Source: Planococcus citri
Taxonomy: Eukaryota; Arthropoda; Insecta; Hemiptera; Pseudococcidae
DNA length: 64,000 nucleotides
Assembly (NCBI RefSeq): GCF_950023065.1
Contig: NC_088679.1
Coordinates: forward strand, 70,866,001-70,930,000
Direction of reading: 5' to 3'
In this document: piece by piece, positions 26,040 to 36,439 of the stretch
How the letters are laid out: every line of letters begins with the position of its first letter
Numbering within the stretch: position 1 is the stretch's first letter
Notes under the pieces: model-generated
What the model was told of the DNA's origin: nothing
The model's input: only the letters and a program-made list of their open reading frames with translations
Database searches by the model: none
Translations under genes and position numbers: made by a program

Positions 26040-26830
26040 TTTTGACCTTTGAAAATCAAATTCTAAAAGAGACCAGAACGATTTCAATTAAGCCCGAGCG
26101 AAAGCCTCAGAAAATTTATAATTTGTGAGCTACAAAAAAATCTTTTTCAATAATATAAGTAAGGTTTCTTGAACTTCTGAAGTTAATTTTTCATTATTGA
26201 AAATTTTTGAAAACTTACACAGTAGAATTCAAATCTGACCGAGCGAAGCGAGAGCGAAAACTTTGAAATAATTGATACATAATTCGAAAAGTAAAATAAC
26301 TTATGCAAAACTTCGATTTTTATAGCTTTAAAATTTTCAATATTTTAAGCAGCTTTCAGGAAATTAAAATATTTTTAAAAATAAGGAGGAATAAAGGCTC
26401 GAGCAAAGCGAGGGTAAAAGATTTCGAAAATAAATAATTTTTCAGAAGTAAAATAACATTATTTTTGATGTGAGGAATCAGTTTTTCAACCCTCCAACTT
26501 TGGTCATAGAAAAGAAAAAGAAAATGATCCAACTCGAGCGAAACGAGAGTGAAGTGGGAGCGAAAGGGGTGAAAAGTTGATAATTATTCGAAGCGTAAAA
26601 CAACATAATTCTTGAATTTTTGATTATACAAAAAGTAGAGTTTTCATGGTTTTAGCCTTTTCATTTTTCAGAAAATTATTATATTTTTGGTGCTCAAGTA
26701 GGACGAGGGCAAAAGCTTTTGAAAATTCGCTATTTTTCATTTTTTTCAGGACTATATTTTTAAAGTTAAACCAATTTTCGGAGAAAAATAGGGCTTTTCT
26801 TGATATTTCAGCAGAAATTGAGGCTTTCTA
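26040..26830. repeat. Degenerate tandem repeat (~145 bp) with CGAGCGAAGCGAG motif
   Basis: The GC-richer motif CGAGCGAAGCGAGAGCGAAA recurs with variation near 26093, 26238, 26394, 26531 and (weakly) 26700, about 145 bp apart. Each copy is followed by 'AAATAATT..TAATTCGAAAAGTAAAATAAC' and an AT-rich tail. At least four recognisable units are present. No coding frame is conserved between units. Confidence 0.75.
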
Positions 26831-26909
26831 GCAGTATCTTCAAAATCCACTTCTAGAGACCTGTTTAAATTTTTATTTTTTCGCCAAAATTTCCAATTAC
26901 ATTTTTGGT

Positions 26910-27660
26910 GTTTCAATTTTATTTTCTTTCAGTTTTGGATTTCACTCTCAGCTTTGAATAGGTACCGTAAGTTTACGTTCTCAGGGTGTCTACAGGTAGT
27001 AATAAAGTAGTGGAAGTAGTCAAAGGTAGTGATTTTGAAAGTCGGTAGTAAAAGTAGAGTGGAAAAAGTAGTGATTTTCGGTCATCAGATTCCTGTAGAC
27101 AGCCTGGTTCTCTCGTTCTAGACAAATGACAAAACTGCCCAAATGACTCTCCCATTTTTACGACTTTTTTTCTCAAAATAATGGAGACTCAGCATTTCAG
27201 CAAGTCAAAAGCAGGACTGTTGTCAGAAATTTTTTTAATTATTTAATTTTGAAGAGAGGGGGGAGTTAAAATTTATTAAAGACAACATTTTCCCCAGTAT
27301 ATTACAAAAAATGTGAAAAAATCGAAATTCTGAAATATGAAGGGAATACAAATTATTGTGTTGAGTTGTGAAGAGAAGAGAAGGGAATGACTGCAATTTG
27401 GGTCAGTATTTATGCGAGTCAGAAGTTTTCAGATCAAAGTTCAATATGAACAAAAAAATCAAAATTCTAGACGAATAAAATGGATGGAATCTTGTTCACA
27501 TCTTTCTGTAAGTAAGTTGTTATATTTAAAATTTTTTTTAATTCTTCAAAATTTTGGCCTTCCAACTTGAAATTAATTCTGGGCAAAAAGTCCTCCAAGT
27601 TGCAAAAAAAAAAAGAAAAAATCTCCCCCAGTCTTCCCTAGCTAAGTATTTTGGTTTCCT
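26910..27660 (+). repeat. Interspersed repeat, copy 1 (partner at 35500-36010)
   Basis: This block shares an ordered series of segments with 35500-36010 in the same orientation: TTTCAGTTTTGGATTT, AAGTTTAC, AGACAAAT, AAAACTGCCCAAATGACTC, GGGGGGAGTT, 'AAAAATGTGAAAAAAT', ATTATTGTGTTG, and a later 'CTCCCCCAGTCTTCCC'-like segment. The similarity is moderate. This copy is interrupted by the MITE at 26982-27106, which the partner copy lacks. It is an interspersed element of unknown type with no coding region. Confidence 0.7.
26982..27106. mobile_element. 125-bp MITE with 5-bp target duplication GTTCT
   Basis: The terminal inverted repeats are CAGGGTGTCTACAGG (left) and CAGGCTGTCTACAGG (right end, minus strand). 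The interior has GTAGTGATTTT and AAAGTAG repeats. GTTCT lies immediately left (26977-26981) and right (27107-27111). The partner repeat near 35560-35590 is continuous across this site and serves as an empty site. The termini recall CAGGGTGTC-type DNA transposons, but the 5-bp duplication is unusual for hAT (8 bp), so the superfamily is left open. Confidence 0.82.
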
Positions 27661-29146
27661 TGTACGATACCCTTAAAACTAAAATAAATAAAAATTACAT
27701 ATTTATGTAATTTGTTTTTGACAATTTTTCGTTTCTGTGTCAGAGTTCTTCTAAATTGTCAATTTTTCAACAGAAAAAACTTTCCACAGACATTTCTATT
27801 TTTTTTTTTACAATTTTTGGTGGGAGGCTCCGGTTCCGTAATATGTAGGATTTATAAAAAAAAACCAAAACAATACAAATTTTGTTTAAAACTTGACGAT
27901 CCGAATCACAAAATAAAATATCGACCACACTCGCCTAAAATTCCACCTTCTCCAGTGTTTCATTACCCCATCATCGGCAATTTAATTTCAATGAAATCTA
28001 AATTCGAATTTTGGCGAACCGAATTTACGGTTTTATTGCCTCTATTAATACCACCGAATCTAACACCTTTGCCATCTCCTGTTTCATTATACTTAAGACG
28101 ACGCTTCTAAATGCGAAATAAATGTAAAGTACGATCACCTGCGAGCTGAGCCGAAGCGGCAAATAAAATACACATTAGAGTAGATTGGCCTTTTACTTTC
28201 TTAAGCCTTGAGCCAAGTCGATTCCGCCAGTGCCATTATTCTTCACCTAGCTTATACCTTAAAATTCTGCCTCGGCTGATCGAGTAATTAATAGGAGCAA
28301 GATTTTGGCGATGAAAGCGCCTATCTACCTGTACTCGTAGTATATAAGACGCATAGCACTAATGGCCCCTAATACACCAAATCTTCGACTTATACTACTT
28401 CCATCCGACCAACCTGAGAACTTATTACTTCCTATAGATATACTATACGCAGGCACATGTAAGTATAGTGTACTTAAAAGGTGTGTAACAATATCGACAT
28501 TTCGAGTTCCCCAGCGACCGCAAACTCTCTCGCGCCTCAGCAAGCGGCAAATTCGTTATAATCTCTTTAGACGAAGGCGCTAAATTTCGCCTCGCGTATG
28601 CTTTCGGCTGTTCGTTTTGAATACTATTTCCATTAATTATACAGATAATTATAACGTGTAAAAGAAGTTTACAACTTCAAATATAAATTTGTAAACCACG
28701 GCTTGCTGTAAATATTCATCGAAGTTATACAAGGCGGCGGGCAGGGCCCGCGTGTTATAAAATAGGATTAAAGCTCTTGGGATAAAACCCAAAGTTCATT
28801 AATTAACTGCTCGAAGCGTCCTTTGGGAAACTGAAAATATGTCCGCTATCCTGTATTACCCTTAATCACGTATGTGGTCATTTTGGTTTACTTTGCAGAC
28901 CCATTTCACACGTTATATGTACAGCTTACAACATACTATAGGCTACTACACACACCCTCGTCGCGTCCCTGTCCCTTTACATGCACGTTCAATAGTACAC
29001 ATCGAGCTACTTTGCTCTTGGTGCATCTCATTGTGCGGTAGGTAAATGTACATTCTATGTACTGTATACGAATCATAAATGCATTCATACTCTCGATTCC
29101 TATCTCTTTGCATTGTAGATATCCCTTTAGTCGAATACGCAAATAT
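27661..29146. other. No gene recognised
   Basis: 27661-28130 is T-rich, and the frame at 27712-28110 changes from low complexity to proline-rich (about HSPKIPPSPVFHYPI) without a recognisable domain. 28130-29146 is unique-looking sequence without coding signature. Confidence 0.45.
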
Positions 29147-29328
29147 ACAGGATGTTTCAAAAGCCTTATTTTTTGAGGAATTTTGGTTGATTAAGAGGGG
29201 GGGGGGGGTTGTTGAAAATGTGAGAGAATATTTTCACAGATTTTGGTTAATTACTCCTCATCCTTGCATTCACGACTAGCTGCATATTTTCAATTTGAAG
29301 GAACCACATTATTTGCGAAACACCGTGT
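29147..29328. mobile_element. Possible short inverted-repeat element, about 182 bp
   Basis: The left end ACAGGATGTTTCAAAAG is partly matched in inverted orientation by the right end (minus strand ACACGGTGTTTCGCAAA). The interior has a poly-G run (about 29200-29211). The left end resembles the terminus of the larger element at 35061. The match is short and no target duplication is evident, so this is a tentative call. Confidence 0.4.
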
Positions 29329-30330
29329 ACATTTATGTATTTGTACTCGGACAAACACGATAATTCGAAATTCATTCGTTGGTTCAAAAGCTTCCCATTT
29401 TATAAACGCGAATTTCCACCTTTCAAACCCTGCGATGGTACACCGTCCAAATACAATAGGCACTGCTGGTCGCGAACGTTATGAAAGAATTTGCTAGCAA
29501 GGAACGAACCAGGTACCAGGCATCGGACTCTGTCCCTGCCCGACACAATGACAATATTTCAATATTATACGCTTGTTTTCGGTGTTCAATTCTGCCATAT
29601 TCTATATCTCTTTCTGTAATGTGTCTAGTCCATGGTACGATAGATAGTGATAGGCCTACCTATAGTGAACCATTAACTATGCACCGCACGTTAATAGCCT
29701 TCGTTAATAAACGTTATGGAAAATCATTCCTATAAAAAGCACCTTTTGCAGGCCTTTTATTACCTTGACCCGCGACGTCTCCGTCGCCGATTTCAAAATT
29801 ATTTCAATAGCGGAATTAGTTCACCATGTTAAGTACCTACATTAAAATTTAACCGTTACCATATTTCACTTCGCCACGAACCAATGACTATACACAGAGC
29901 CCTCGTGCTGCAGGTCGTCGAAGAGCACCTACGTAAAAATTCATCAATATGCCTTTTGCTGAGGTTCGGAACTAGCCGAATATCATTGTTTTGAGAGTTA
30001 TGTTTTGCACACATTTCGATTTCAATAACGGTGTTTCGAAAGGGTTATTTCCTACTGGTCGAGTCACAGAAATGTAAGTAGGTACTCTGCCTAAAGATGA
30101 AAAATTTTCAAATAATTTGTACCTACAGACACCAACTTTTCACCTTTTTTTTTTGATATTTTTCAACTATGTGAGCTTCATGCAAGATCAACATAATTTG
30201 GAAGACCAAAAGGGAGTTTTTTCCCTTGAAAATATGGTTGAAAAAAATAAAACATTTTCAAAAAATTTATACTGATATTAAATTTTCCTTTTCAAATTTT
30301 TTTTTGACTTTGAGAGGCTTTATACATATA
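29329..30330. other. No gene recognised
   Basis: This is unique-looking sequence. Adjacent frames (29243-29497, 29481-29735) show no known motif. The last 250 bases before the MITE are AT-rich. Confidence 0.45.
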
Positions 30331-31236
30331 AGGTAAAGTGGGGTAATTTCGATAGCAAGCCCTAGCTTTGTTGCCAAACACATTTTGGCCCAAATGATGA
30401 AGAAAGTAGGTAGTTTTAGTGCTAACCTACACCCATTAATGGTCAGATGGTCCATCTGCTACATTTTGTCAAGTCTGTGTAGTGTTCAAGATCTGAATGC
30501 CCAAAACCTTTGCCGCAAAAAACAGTGCATTTTTGAAACTGGTTTTTACCATTTAAAACTTGTTGAAAGATTCTATTTAGAAGTTGAAATTTGATGGATA
30601 GGTGTTAAAGTGTCAGTACCTCTTTTGATTTTGCTTTTATAATTATTTTTTTGGTGGTGTTGAATTATTAAACATGTCGATCATTTTTCATGCCGCGGGG
30701 TAATTCCGATAGCCCCAGCAAAATTGTCCTGCAATGTTTTTTTCTCTGTTTTGATGTAGTATAGTTTGGGGGGGGGGGTCGAAATTATCAACGAAAATCC
30801 TCAAAACGGTGCATTTTTCTCTAGTTGGTCTAGTTTTCAAAAATTATGCCTCAAAAATGCATATTTGTAAAAAATTTTCAAATTTTGTTCTAATGATTCA
30901 ATTTACATGAAATAAAAACCTAAATATGCTATAAATGGTATATTTTAACATTACTGGCTCGGAATTACCCCGGGAGAATTACTTTCCTTATAAAATTTGT
31001 AATCGGAATTACCCCATTTTTGGGGTAATTCTGATAACTCGACCTTCCAAAATGTTTTTTTCAATTATATGTATGAAGCCTCCGCACAAATCACTCTTCA
31101 ATATAGTCAATGTGTAGCTGAAGGCCGTAGGAATAAAGTTGTTACATCATTTTTGCCCCAAAATGTACAGGAAATTCAAAACATGAGACATAGCTAAAAT
31201 TTTGAATTTTGCCATCGGAATTACCCCACTTTACCT
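30331..31236. mobile_element. MITE-like DNA element, 906 bp, TA target duplication
   Basis: Terminal inverted repeats AGGTAAAGTGGGGTAATT are near-perfect at both ends (the left continues TCGATAGC, the right CCGATGGC on the minus strand) and are flanked by TA on each side. Copies of the GGGGTAATTCCGATA motif also occur internally near 30700, 30960 and 31000-31040, the last forming a hairpin (TTACCCCA..TGGGGTAA). No transposase frame is present. The TA duplication suggests a Tc1/mariner/pogo-type mobilising enzyme. Confidence 0.85.
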
Positions 31237-31681
31237 TAAGAGAATCAACATCATTTGGGAGACGGGGGGAAGGTTTCTCTTGAAACTGCTAATTTAGAAA
31301 GATTTTGCTCATAAATGATCAGCCAGTTGCAGTGTATTCATTGACTTTTCGAGGGGACCATTCATCAGGCATTCTATCAACATGTTTTCGCCATTTCATT
31401 CTGTAATCTTTCACTTGTTTAATGATTGGCTCTGCTCCTAGCTCCTTTAGGATGTCTTCGTTCCTTTTCCTATCTCGTCTCATATATCCTGCCATGGCTC
31501 GCATGAATCTCATTTCCCCTGCTGTTACTCTGCTTTTTATATCCTTTCTCATCATCCATGTTTCACTTCCATACAGCAGCATTGGTCTTACCAGCATATT
31601 GTAGATTCTTATTCGAGTTTTGGCTCTGGCTTTTCTCGGAGGAATGGCTCGGTTTATCGCTCCGCTTACTCTCTCAGGAAT

Positions 31682-32706
31682 TTATTTATCTTAAGTTGTG
31701 AGTCGACTTCCCCTTAATATGATAGCATTGATAGCTCACATCAGAGATAAGTATTTAAAGCTTTTAACTTGTGTAATGACGAATATATCCGCAAATGATC
31801 CAATTGAACTTATTCCATAATATCCGCAAATGATCCAATTAAACTTATTCCATAAACCACCTAAACCACAAACTGACTGAGCCATAAACTGTCTGAACTA
31901 TAAACTGGCTGAACTATAAGCAATCCGCTCATGCCTATACACCAAAGCCAACTCCAGTAAAACTTACACACGGCGCTTCAAATAGATTATACTACATATA
32001 ATCCAACTCTTTAATAACTTGCAACTTATGTATCAGCTCCAATCACTTATTGTCAATGCTACTTGAAAGCCCTTCACCCAAAAGTTCCATATAAATACTA
32101 CCTAAACATTGGATCATTTAATCAGTCTTCCTAATAGTTTCAGCTATGCTAATCTTATATACCTTTTTCATAAGTTTGTGCTTTGTTAATTAAAGTGTAT
32201 TAATTGAAAGTGTTATTTATCAATTAATCTGGTAATCAAGTCATTACACTTGTTCAGATGCTCGGTGGTGTAGTGGGTTGAGCCACGGCTTTCTGAACAA
32301 GAGGTCATGAGTTCAAATCCTACTAGAGACACAGGCAATGACGTGTAATGTATACATTGTAGTGCATTTAACATCTATTACACATTAAGCTCCGAGCACC
32401 AGAACAGCAGAGGCAACAGAAATTCACGCAATCTGTTGCCAGTATAAAAAAGCTGTAACTGGTTGAGCAACCATAGGTAGCGGTGATTATGGAATTCAGG
32501 GTTGTAAAAACCCGGCTAGTGATGTATGAGCTACTTTGTAGATAGCGTAGAAAGCAACGGGAAACTACTACATGAAAGCTCAAAACAACGTGGAATCCCC
32601 AGAATAATCGCAGTGGCATAGGCATTTGCCTCACCCTGTTAGGGTACTACAAAAATGTGATGTCCAATGTCCTGTAAAGGACCAGGAACCACAACAACAA
32701 TGACAA
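31682..32706 (+). mobile_element. SINE-like element with tRNA-type pol III promoter, itself split by a solo LTR
   Basis: At 32261-32330 the sequence has a tRNA-like head with an A-box-like TGTAGTGGGTTGA (32269-32281) and a B-box-like GAGTTCAAATCC (to 32320), spaced as in tRNA genes, but no good acceptor stem. Downstream about 380 bases without coding potential end in CCACAACAACAATGAC, abutting retrotransposon sequence. The part 31682-31771 is tentatively included because it is also foreign to the retrotransposon and directly precedes the LTR insertion. The exact 5' limit is uncertain. Confidence 0.6.
31772..32248 (+). mobile_element. Solo LTR, 477 bp, with 4-bp target duplication CTTG
   Basis: The element starts TGTAATGA and ends TCATTACA (perfect 8-bp inverted termini, TG...CA). 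It is flanked by CTTG at 31768-31771 and 32249-32252. It contains two tandem copies of a ~33-bp unit (ATATCCGCAAATGATCCAAT..., about 31785-31850) and three or four copies of ATAAACTG.CTGAACTA (about 31851-31922). A TATAAATA box follows near 32091, then a T-rich 3' part. No coding sequence or second LTR is present. The strand follows the TATA-box orientation. Confidence 0.85.
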
Positions 32707-33120
32707 ACTTGTTCCACTGGCAGTCCATTTACAACCAGTTTTACTGTGTATTGGCTCTTTCCTCTCGAAGGCCATCACTTTTGTTTTTGACGACGAGATT
32801 CTCATTCTGTATTTATCAGCTACTTTCTGAAGGTTGTGCATCGCTCTCTGCAAGTCATCTTCGTTGTCATCAAAGACCACCTGATCATCGGCAAATAGCG
32901 GGGTATTAACATGGGTATCATTGATGTCTAGCCCTTTTGGCTCGGTTTTCAGCCATTCTTTAATCATGTCGTTGAAGTAGATGTTGAACAGACTACAATA
33001 TGCCATTGGGCATCCCTGTCTTACTGCTCTTCTTATCTTCTTTGCTTGCGACATGTTTCCAGATCTTACTCTTATTATATTATCCGTGTATATTTTTTCT
33101 AATTTTTTATTTTTTTTCAT

Positions 33121-35060
33121 GGTGGGGGGGGGTCAGTTGGGAGGTGGAAAATTCCAACTTTCCAAAATAAGGTACACCCTGGTCATTAGCGAAAAAATTC
33201 ATCAATTAATCCTCAAACTTTTGTCAGATGTTCTCAATGCAAAGCAAACCTATTCGCTGGTACTTTCGAGCCAGCTGGTAGAAAATTTCCATCAAGTTAT
33301 GCGAAAATTCTGCTGTTGAAATTTACTCGGTACAGCTACAGATGACACAATGAGAGCTATATTTTATATGTACCTTGCCAGGGTATAAAATTCGCCGGAA
33401 CTTGATCCATTTGGTAATTTAAAAAGCTAACTAGAACGCGTAGTTAACATTTTCCTAAGAAATGACCTATAAAACAGCGTAGAACAAAAAAAAGAGAGAC
33501 AGTGCGGGAAAAAGGAGAGAAAAAAATACACAGTCAGGCAAGAAAGCGAGCAGTAGCATACGACGAAAGAGAAATATGATGGCGGCGTGTAGAGAATATA
33601 AACCTACAGCTACACAAAAATGAAATATACATGAGGATCTGTTCTGAAAGCTACGTTTTATCTATCTTTATAATTATTTTCGCGAATAAAACAAGCCTTA
33701 TTTGTGCGTGAATATTTAGCGCACAGCGCGCCAGTGAAACTCGCTATGAAAGGAAATTCCATTATAAAATATGAAAGATTAAATGCCTCAGGCTTATATA
33801 TTTTTGTTAATAATCATTTTATAGTATACTTAGTTGGCCTACTTACCACGTAGACAGACACAGTGAGAAAGATGGTCTTTCACGCTGCGATTTTAATGAT
33901 AAATTCAAACAACGTTGGTGTAAAAACATCCCCGCCGTTTTGCCTTTTTTTCTTCCTGATACCTCGACCCACCCATGTATCAAAAAAAACCGCATCATTG
34001 AAAAATTAACCAAAGAAAAACGAACGATGAGGTAGGCTGGACCAGGCATATACCATAATTCACCCATAAATTCCTCCTTCCTGGCCATGCTTCTTATACG
34101 CATATATGAAACATAAACTTTCCTCTTCGAGACCACAACACCATAGCTGGCAAGTTGAGTACCGCGAGCAGGATTCTTCGTTGTACCAGGAGCAGCAGAT
34201 TTCCTTTGATGGCGCTATTTAATGCTAGCGGCTCTTCGGAGCTCGTCCGCTGCGCCGATAATTTACAACCGTTGCACTAAAACGTCGTATAAATTATCAT
34301 AAAATAGCGTACACGCCGAGCCGCGCATTGATAAGCACCGTCGAGTTTCGGCCATAAAGAGCAGAGCGCAGAAGAGAAAGCTGCACGCGGAAAAGTATAG
34401 AAAAAAAAACCACCTCTATACACAGGTTTTCAAAAGAGGGTCGAATCTCTATGTATAGTAAAAGAAGGGGATTAAATGAAAGCCTAAGCATAGCTCTGAT
34501 CTAGCTCACCGATAATCCATCATAACGCTAACGCGCTAGGTACCTACAGTTGCAAGGGGATTCTGCTCTTCTTGGCCCTGCTGCTCAAACTACACAAAGC
34601 AGTTTTCTACACCTGATTTCGAAAATTATTACGCGATACGCTCTATGCCTGGCCCTGTTTCGCAGAGTTTTTTTTCTCTTCTCCTTTTCTAATTGAAAAA
34701 ACTTACCGGGATTTATTTTTATTGGCGAATCGTGCGCCCTCTTGAATTGTTTAGGTCGAGTTCGTGTACTTATGTGTACAATCTTCGCCTTGCACTTTCT
34801 AAAACATTTGTGTGCTATTGTAAGTATTGATATCGTATCTACGGGTATACATCTTGTAAAAGCACATGTACAACTCGTATATCGCGTATTTTCTCGAGTA
34901 GGTAGTTACTATGTATTTCTTATTGCACTTTTTTCTCATTCCTTTGGCGATATAGATACATTCATACGTATTCACTATTCTCGCAGACTATGGTACTCGA
35001 CAATGTATTGAACTGTTCAGTTTTTAGCATCTCTTGAAAACGTGTTGAAAGTTTGAATAT
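33121..35060. other. No gene recognised
   Basis: The first 65 bases include a G-run and a segment (33140-33185) that is an inverted match of 868-912 and ends CACCCTGG, a possible transposon terminus. The remainder is unique-looking, with frames lacking recognisable motifs (for example 33843-34136, 34742-35011). Confidence 0.45.
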
Positions 35061-35239
35061 ACAGGATGTTCTGTCAAACGTCTTCCATTATAATTTTAAA
35101 ATCAAGAGAAATGTAATTTTTTGTAGGATCTTTTTTTATCAATGCTGGGTATGTTGCTTATGTAATCATAAATCTCAAGACTTTTGAACTTTCTAATTAT
35201 AAATTGGCCATCTTGAAGATTCCCCCCCCCCCCAGAATT

Positions 35240-35540
35240 TTCTGTTTCCAACTTCATTTTTCGATTTTATTTTCAGGTTTTGATCTAATTTTCAGTTTTC
35301 AATTTCATTTTAATTTTTGTTTTTTTTTTCGTTTTTCGTTTTTTTTTTTACTTCCCAGTTCTTTATTTCAATTTTAGTTTCTGATTTTACTCTCATTGTC
35401 AATTTTGAATTTCACTTTCAGTTTTCAATTTTTGAATTCATTTCCTGTCTTTGTTTGTTTTTTTTTTTTTTACAGATTTTATTGTAAGTATTATTGGTTT
35501 ATTAATTTTATCTACTTTCAGTTTTGGATTTTATTCTTAT
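35240..35540. repeat. T-rich degenerate repeat, ~20-bp unit
   Basis: The phrase TTTCAGTTTT.AATTTTATTT recurs irregularly, with long poly-T runs. It leads into the interspersed repeat that is shared with 26910 onward. Confidence 0.6.
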
Positions 35541-36010
35541 AGTTTGGATTTGCATAAGTTTACATTATCCCTGTTCAAGACAAATCATAAAACTGCCCAA
35601 ATGACTCCCCCATTTATACAATTTTTTTTAGTCGAAGGGGGGGAGTTGAAATTTGTTCAAGACACCTGCACTTTCCAGGCAAAATGCAAAAATGTGAAAA
35701 AATTATAAAATTCTGAAGGATGAAAGGAATAAAAATTATTGTGTTGGATTGGGACGAGAAAGGAGTGGAAGGGAAGGGAAGGGAAGGATGTCTTTATTGG
35801 GGCTTTCAAATGATGTTGGCCATCTATGTAAATGTACATAGAGACCTCCAAACTTGAAAAATATTGAAAAAGATGAAAATTATCGATGTCGTAAAGTACA
35901 AACTATTTGAATTTTTTTATCTCTGAGCAGAATACTTCTAGATAATACTTTTTTCAAGAAAAAACTCCCACAGTCTCCCCAACAATGTTAGCCACTTACC
36001 TTAAGACCTC
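35500..36010 (+). repeat. Interspersed repeat, copy 2 (partner at 26910-27660)
   Basis: It has the same ordered segments as copy 1, including AAAACTGCCCAAATGACTC and ATTATTGTGTTG, but has no MITE at the position homologous to 26982-27106. It ends with a GAAGG simple repeat near 35767-35788 and a later CCCACAGTCTCCCC segment. Confidence 0.7.
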
Positions 36011-36439
36011 CAAAGTTGAAAAATTTTTGCCTAGTACGTCGATTTTTTTATATTTTGTAGGGGGCTCACCAGCACCATTTATTTTTCACCAAGGAGGTTG
36101 AAAATTTTATGGTGTGGTGTGATTTTCTCATACGAGGTAACCACTTTGAGGAGGGAGAGGGGTGGGAGCGGAAAAAACGAAAAAAGTTTTCCACCGTATT
36201 ATATCACACCTCGGGAGTAATAAGGTTACATCTCAAAAAAAAATTGATTTAGACGTTTTTGCATTTTCGGGGTTTGTATGACCCCCCTCAACCAAAAATA
36301 ACACTTTGAGTTGGGTACATTATCTAGATCTTGTAAAAAACGCAAATGGCCTAACTCAAAATCCCAACAACATTGCGAGTTGTTTGGAGTTATGAGGGTA
36401 CATCTCAAAAAACTCCACCTTTTTTGAGCAAATTTTGTA

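Larger units (their letters stand above)
31319..33120 (-). mobile_element. Non-LTR retrotransposon, disrupted and carrying nested insertions
   Basis: Two minus-strand pieces fit one element. From 33120 to about 32706 there is a reverse transcriptase segment with VRQGCPMAYCSLFNIYFND, the catalytic LFADDQVVF (near residue 76), the region EDDLQRAMHNLQKVADKY, and SSSKTKVMAFERKEPIHSK. A one-base shift near 32739 then allows continuation as VVNGLPVEQV. From about 31680 to 31319 the downstream part resumes: AINRAIPPRKARAKTRIRI, MLLYGSETW, GEMRFMRAMAGY, DRKRNEDILKELGAEP and MKWRKHVDRMP. These are standard for the C-terminal region of endonuclease/RT elements. The ~1 kb between the pieces (31682-32706) is foreign, and about 70 expected residues are missing. 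The copy is inactive. Its clade is not assigned. Confidence 0.85.

Noticed and set aside
32261..32330. Functional tRNA gene
   Set aside because: A- and B-box-like motifs are present, but no acceptor stem or anticodon arm can be drawn. A SINE head is more likely.
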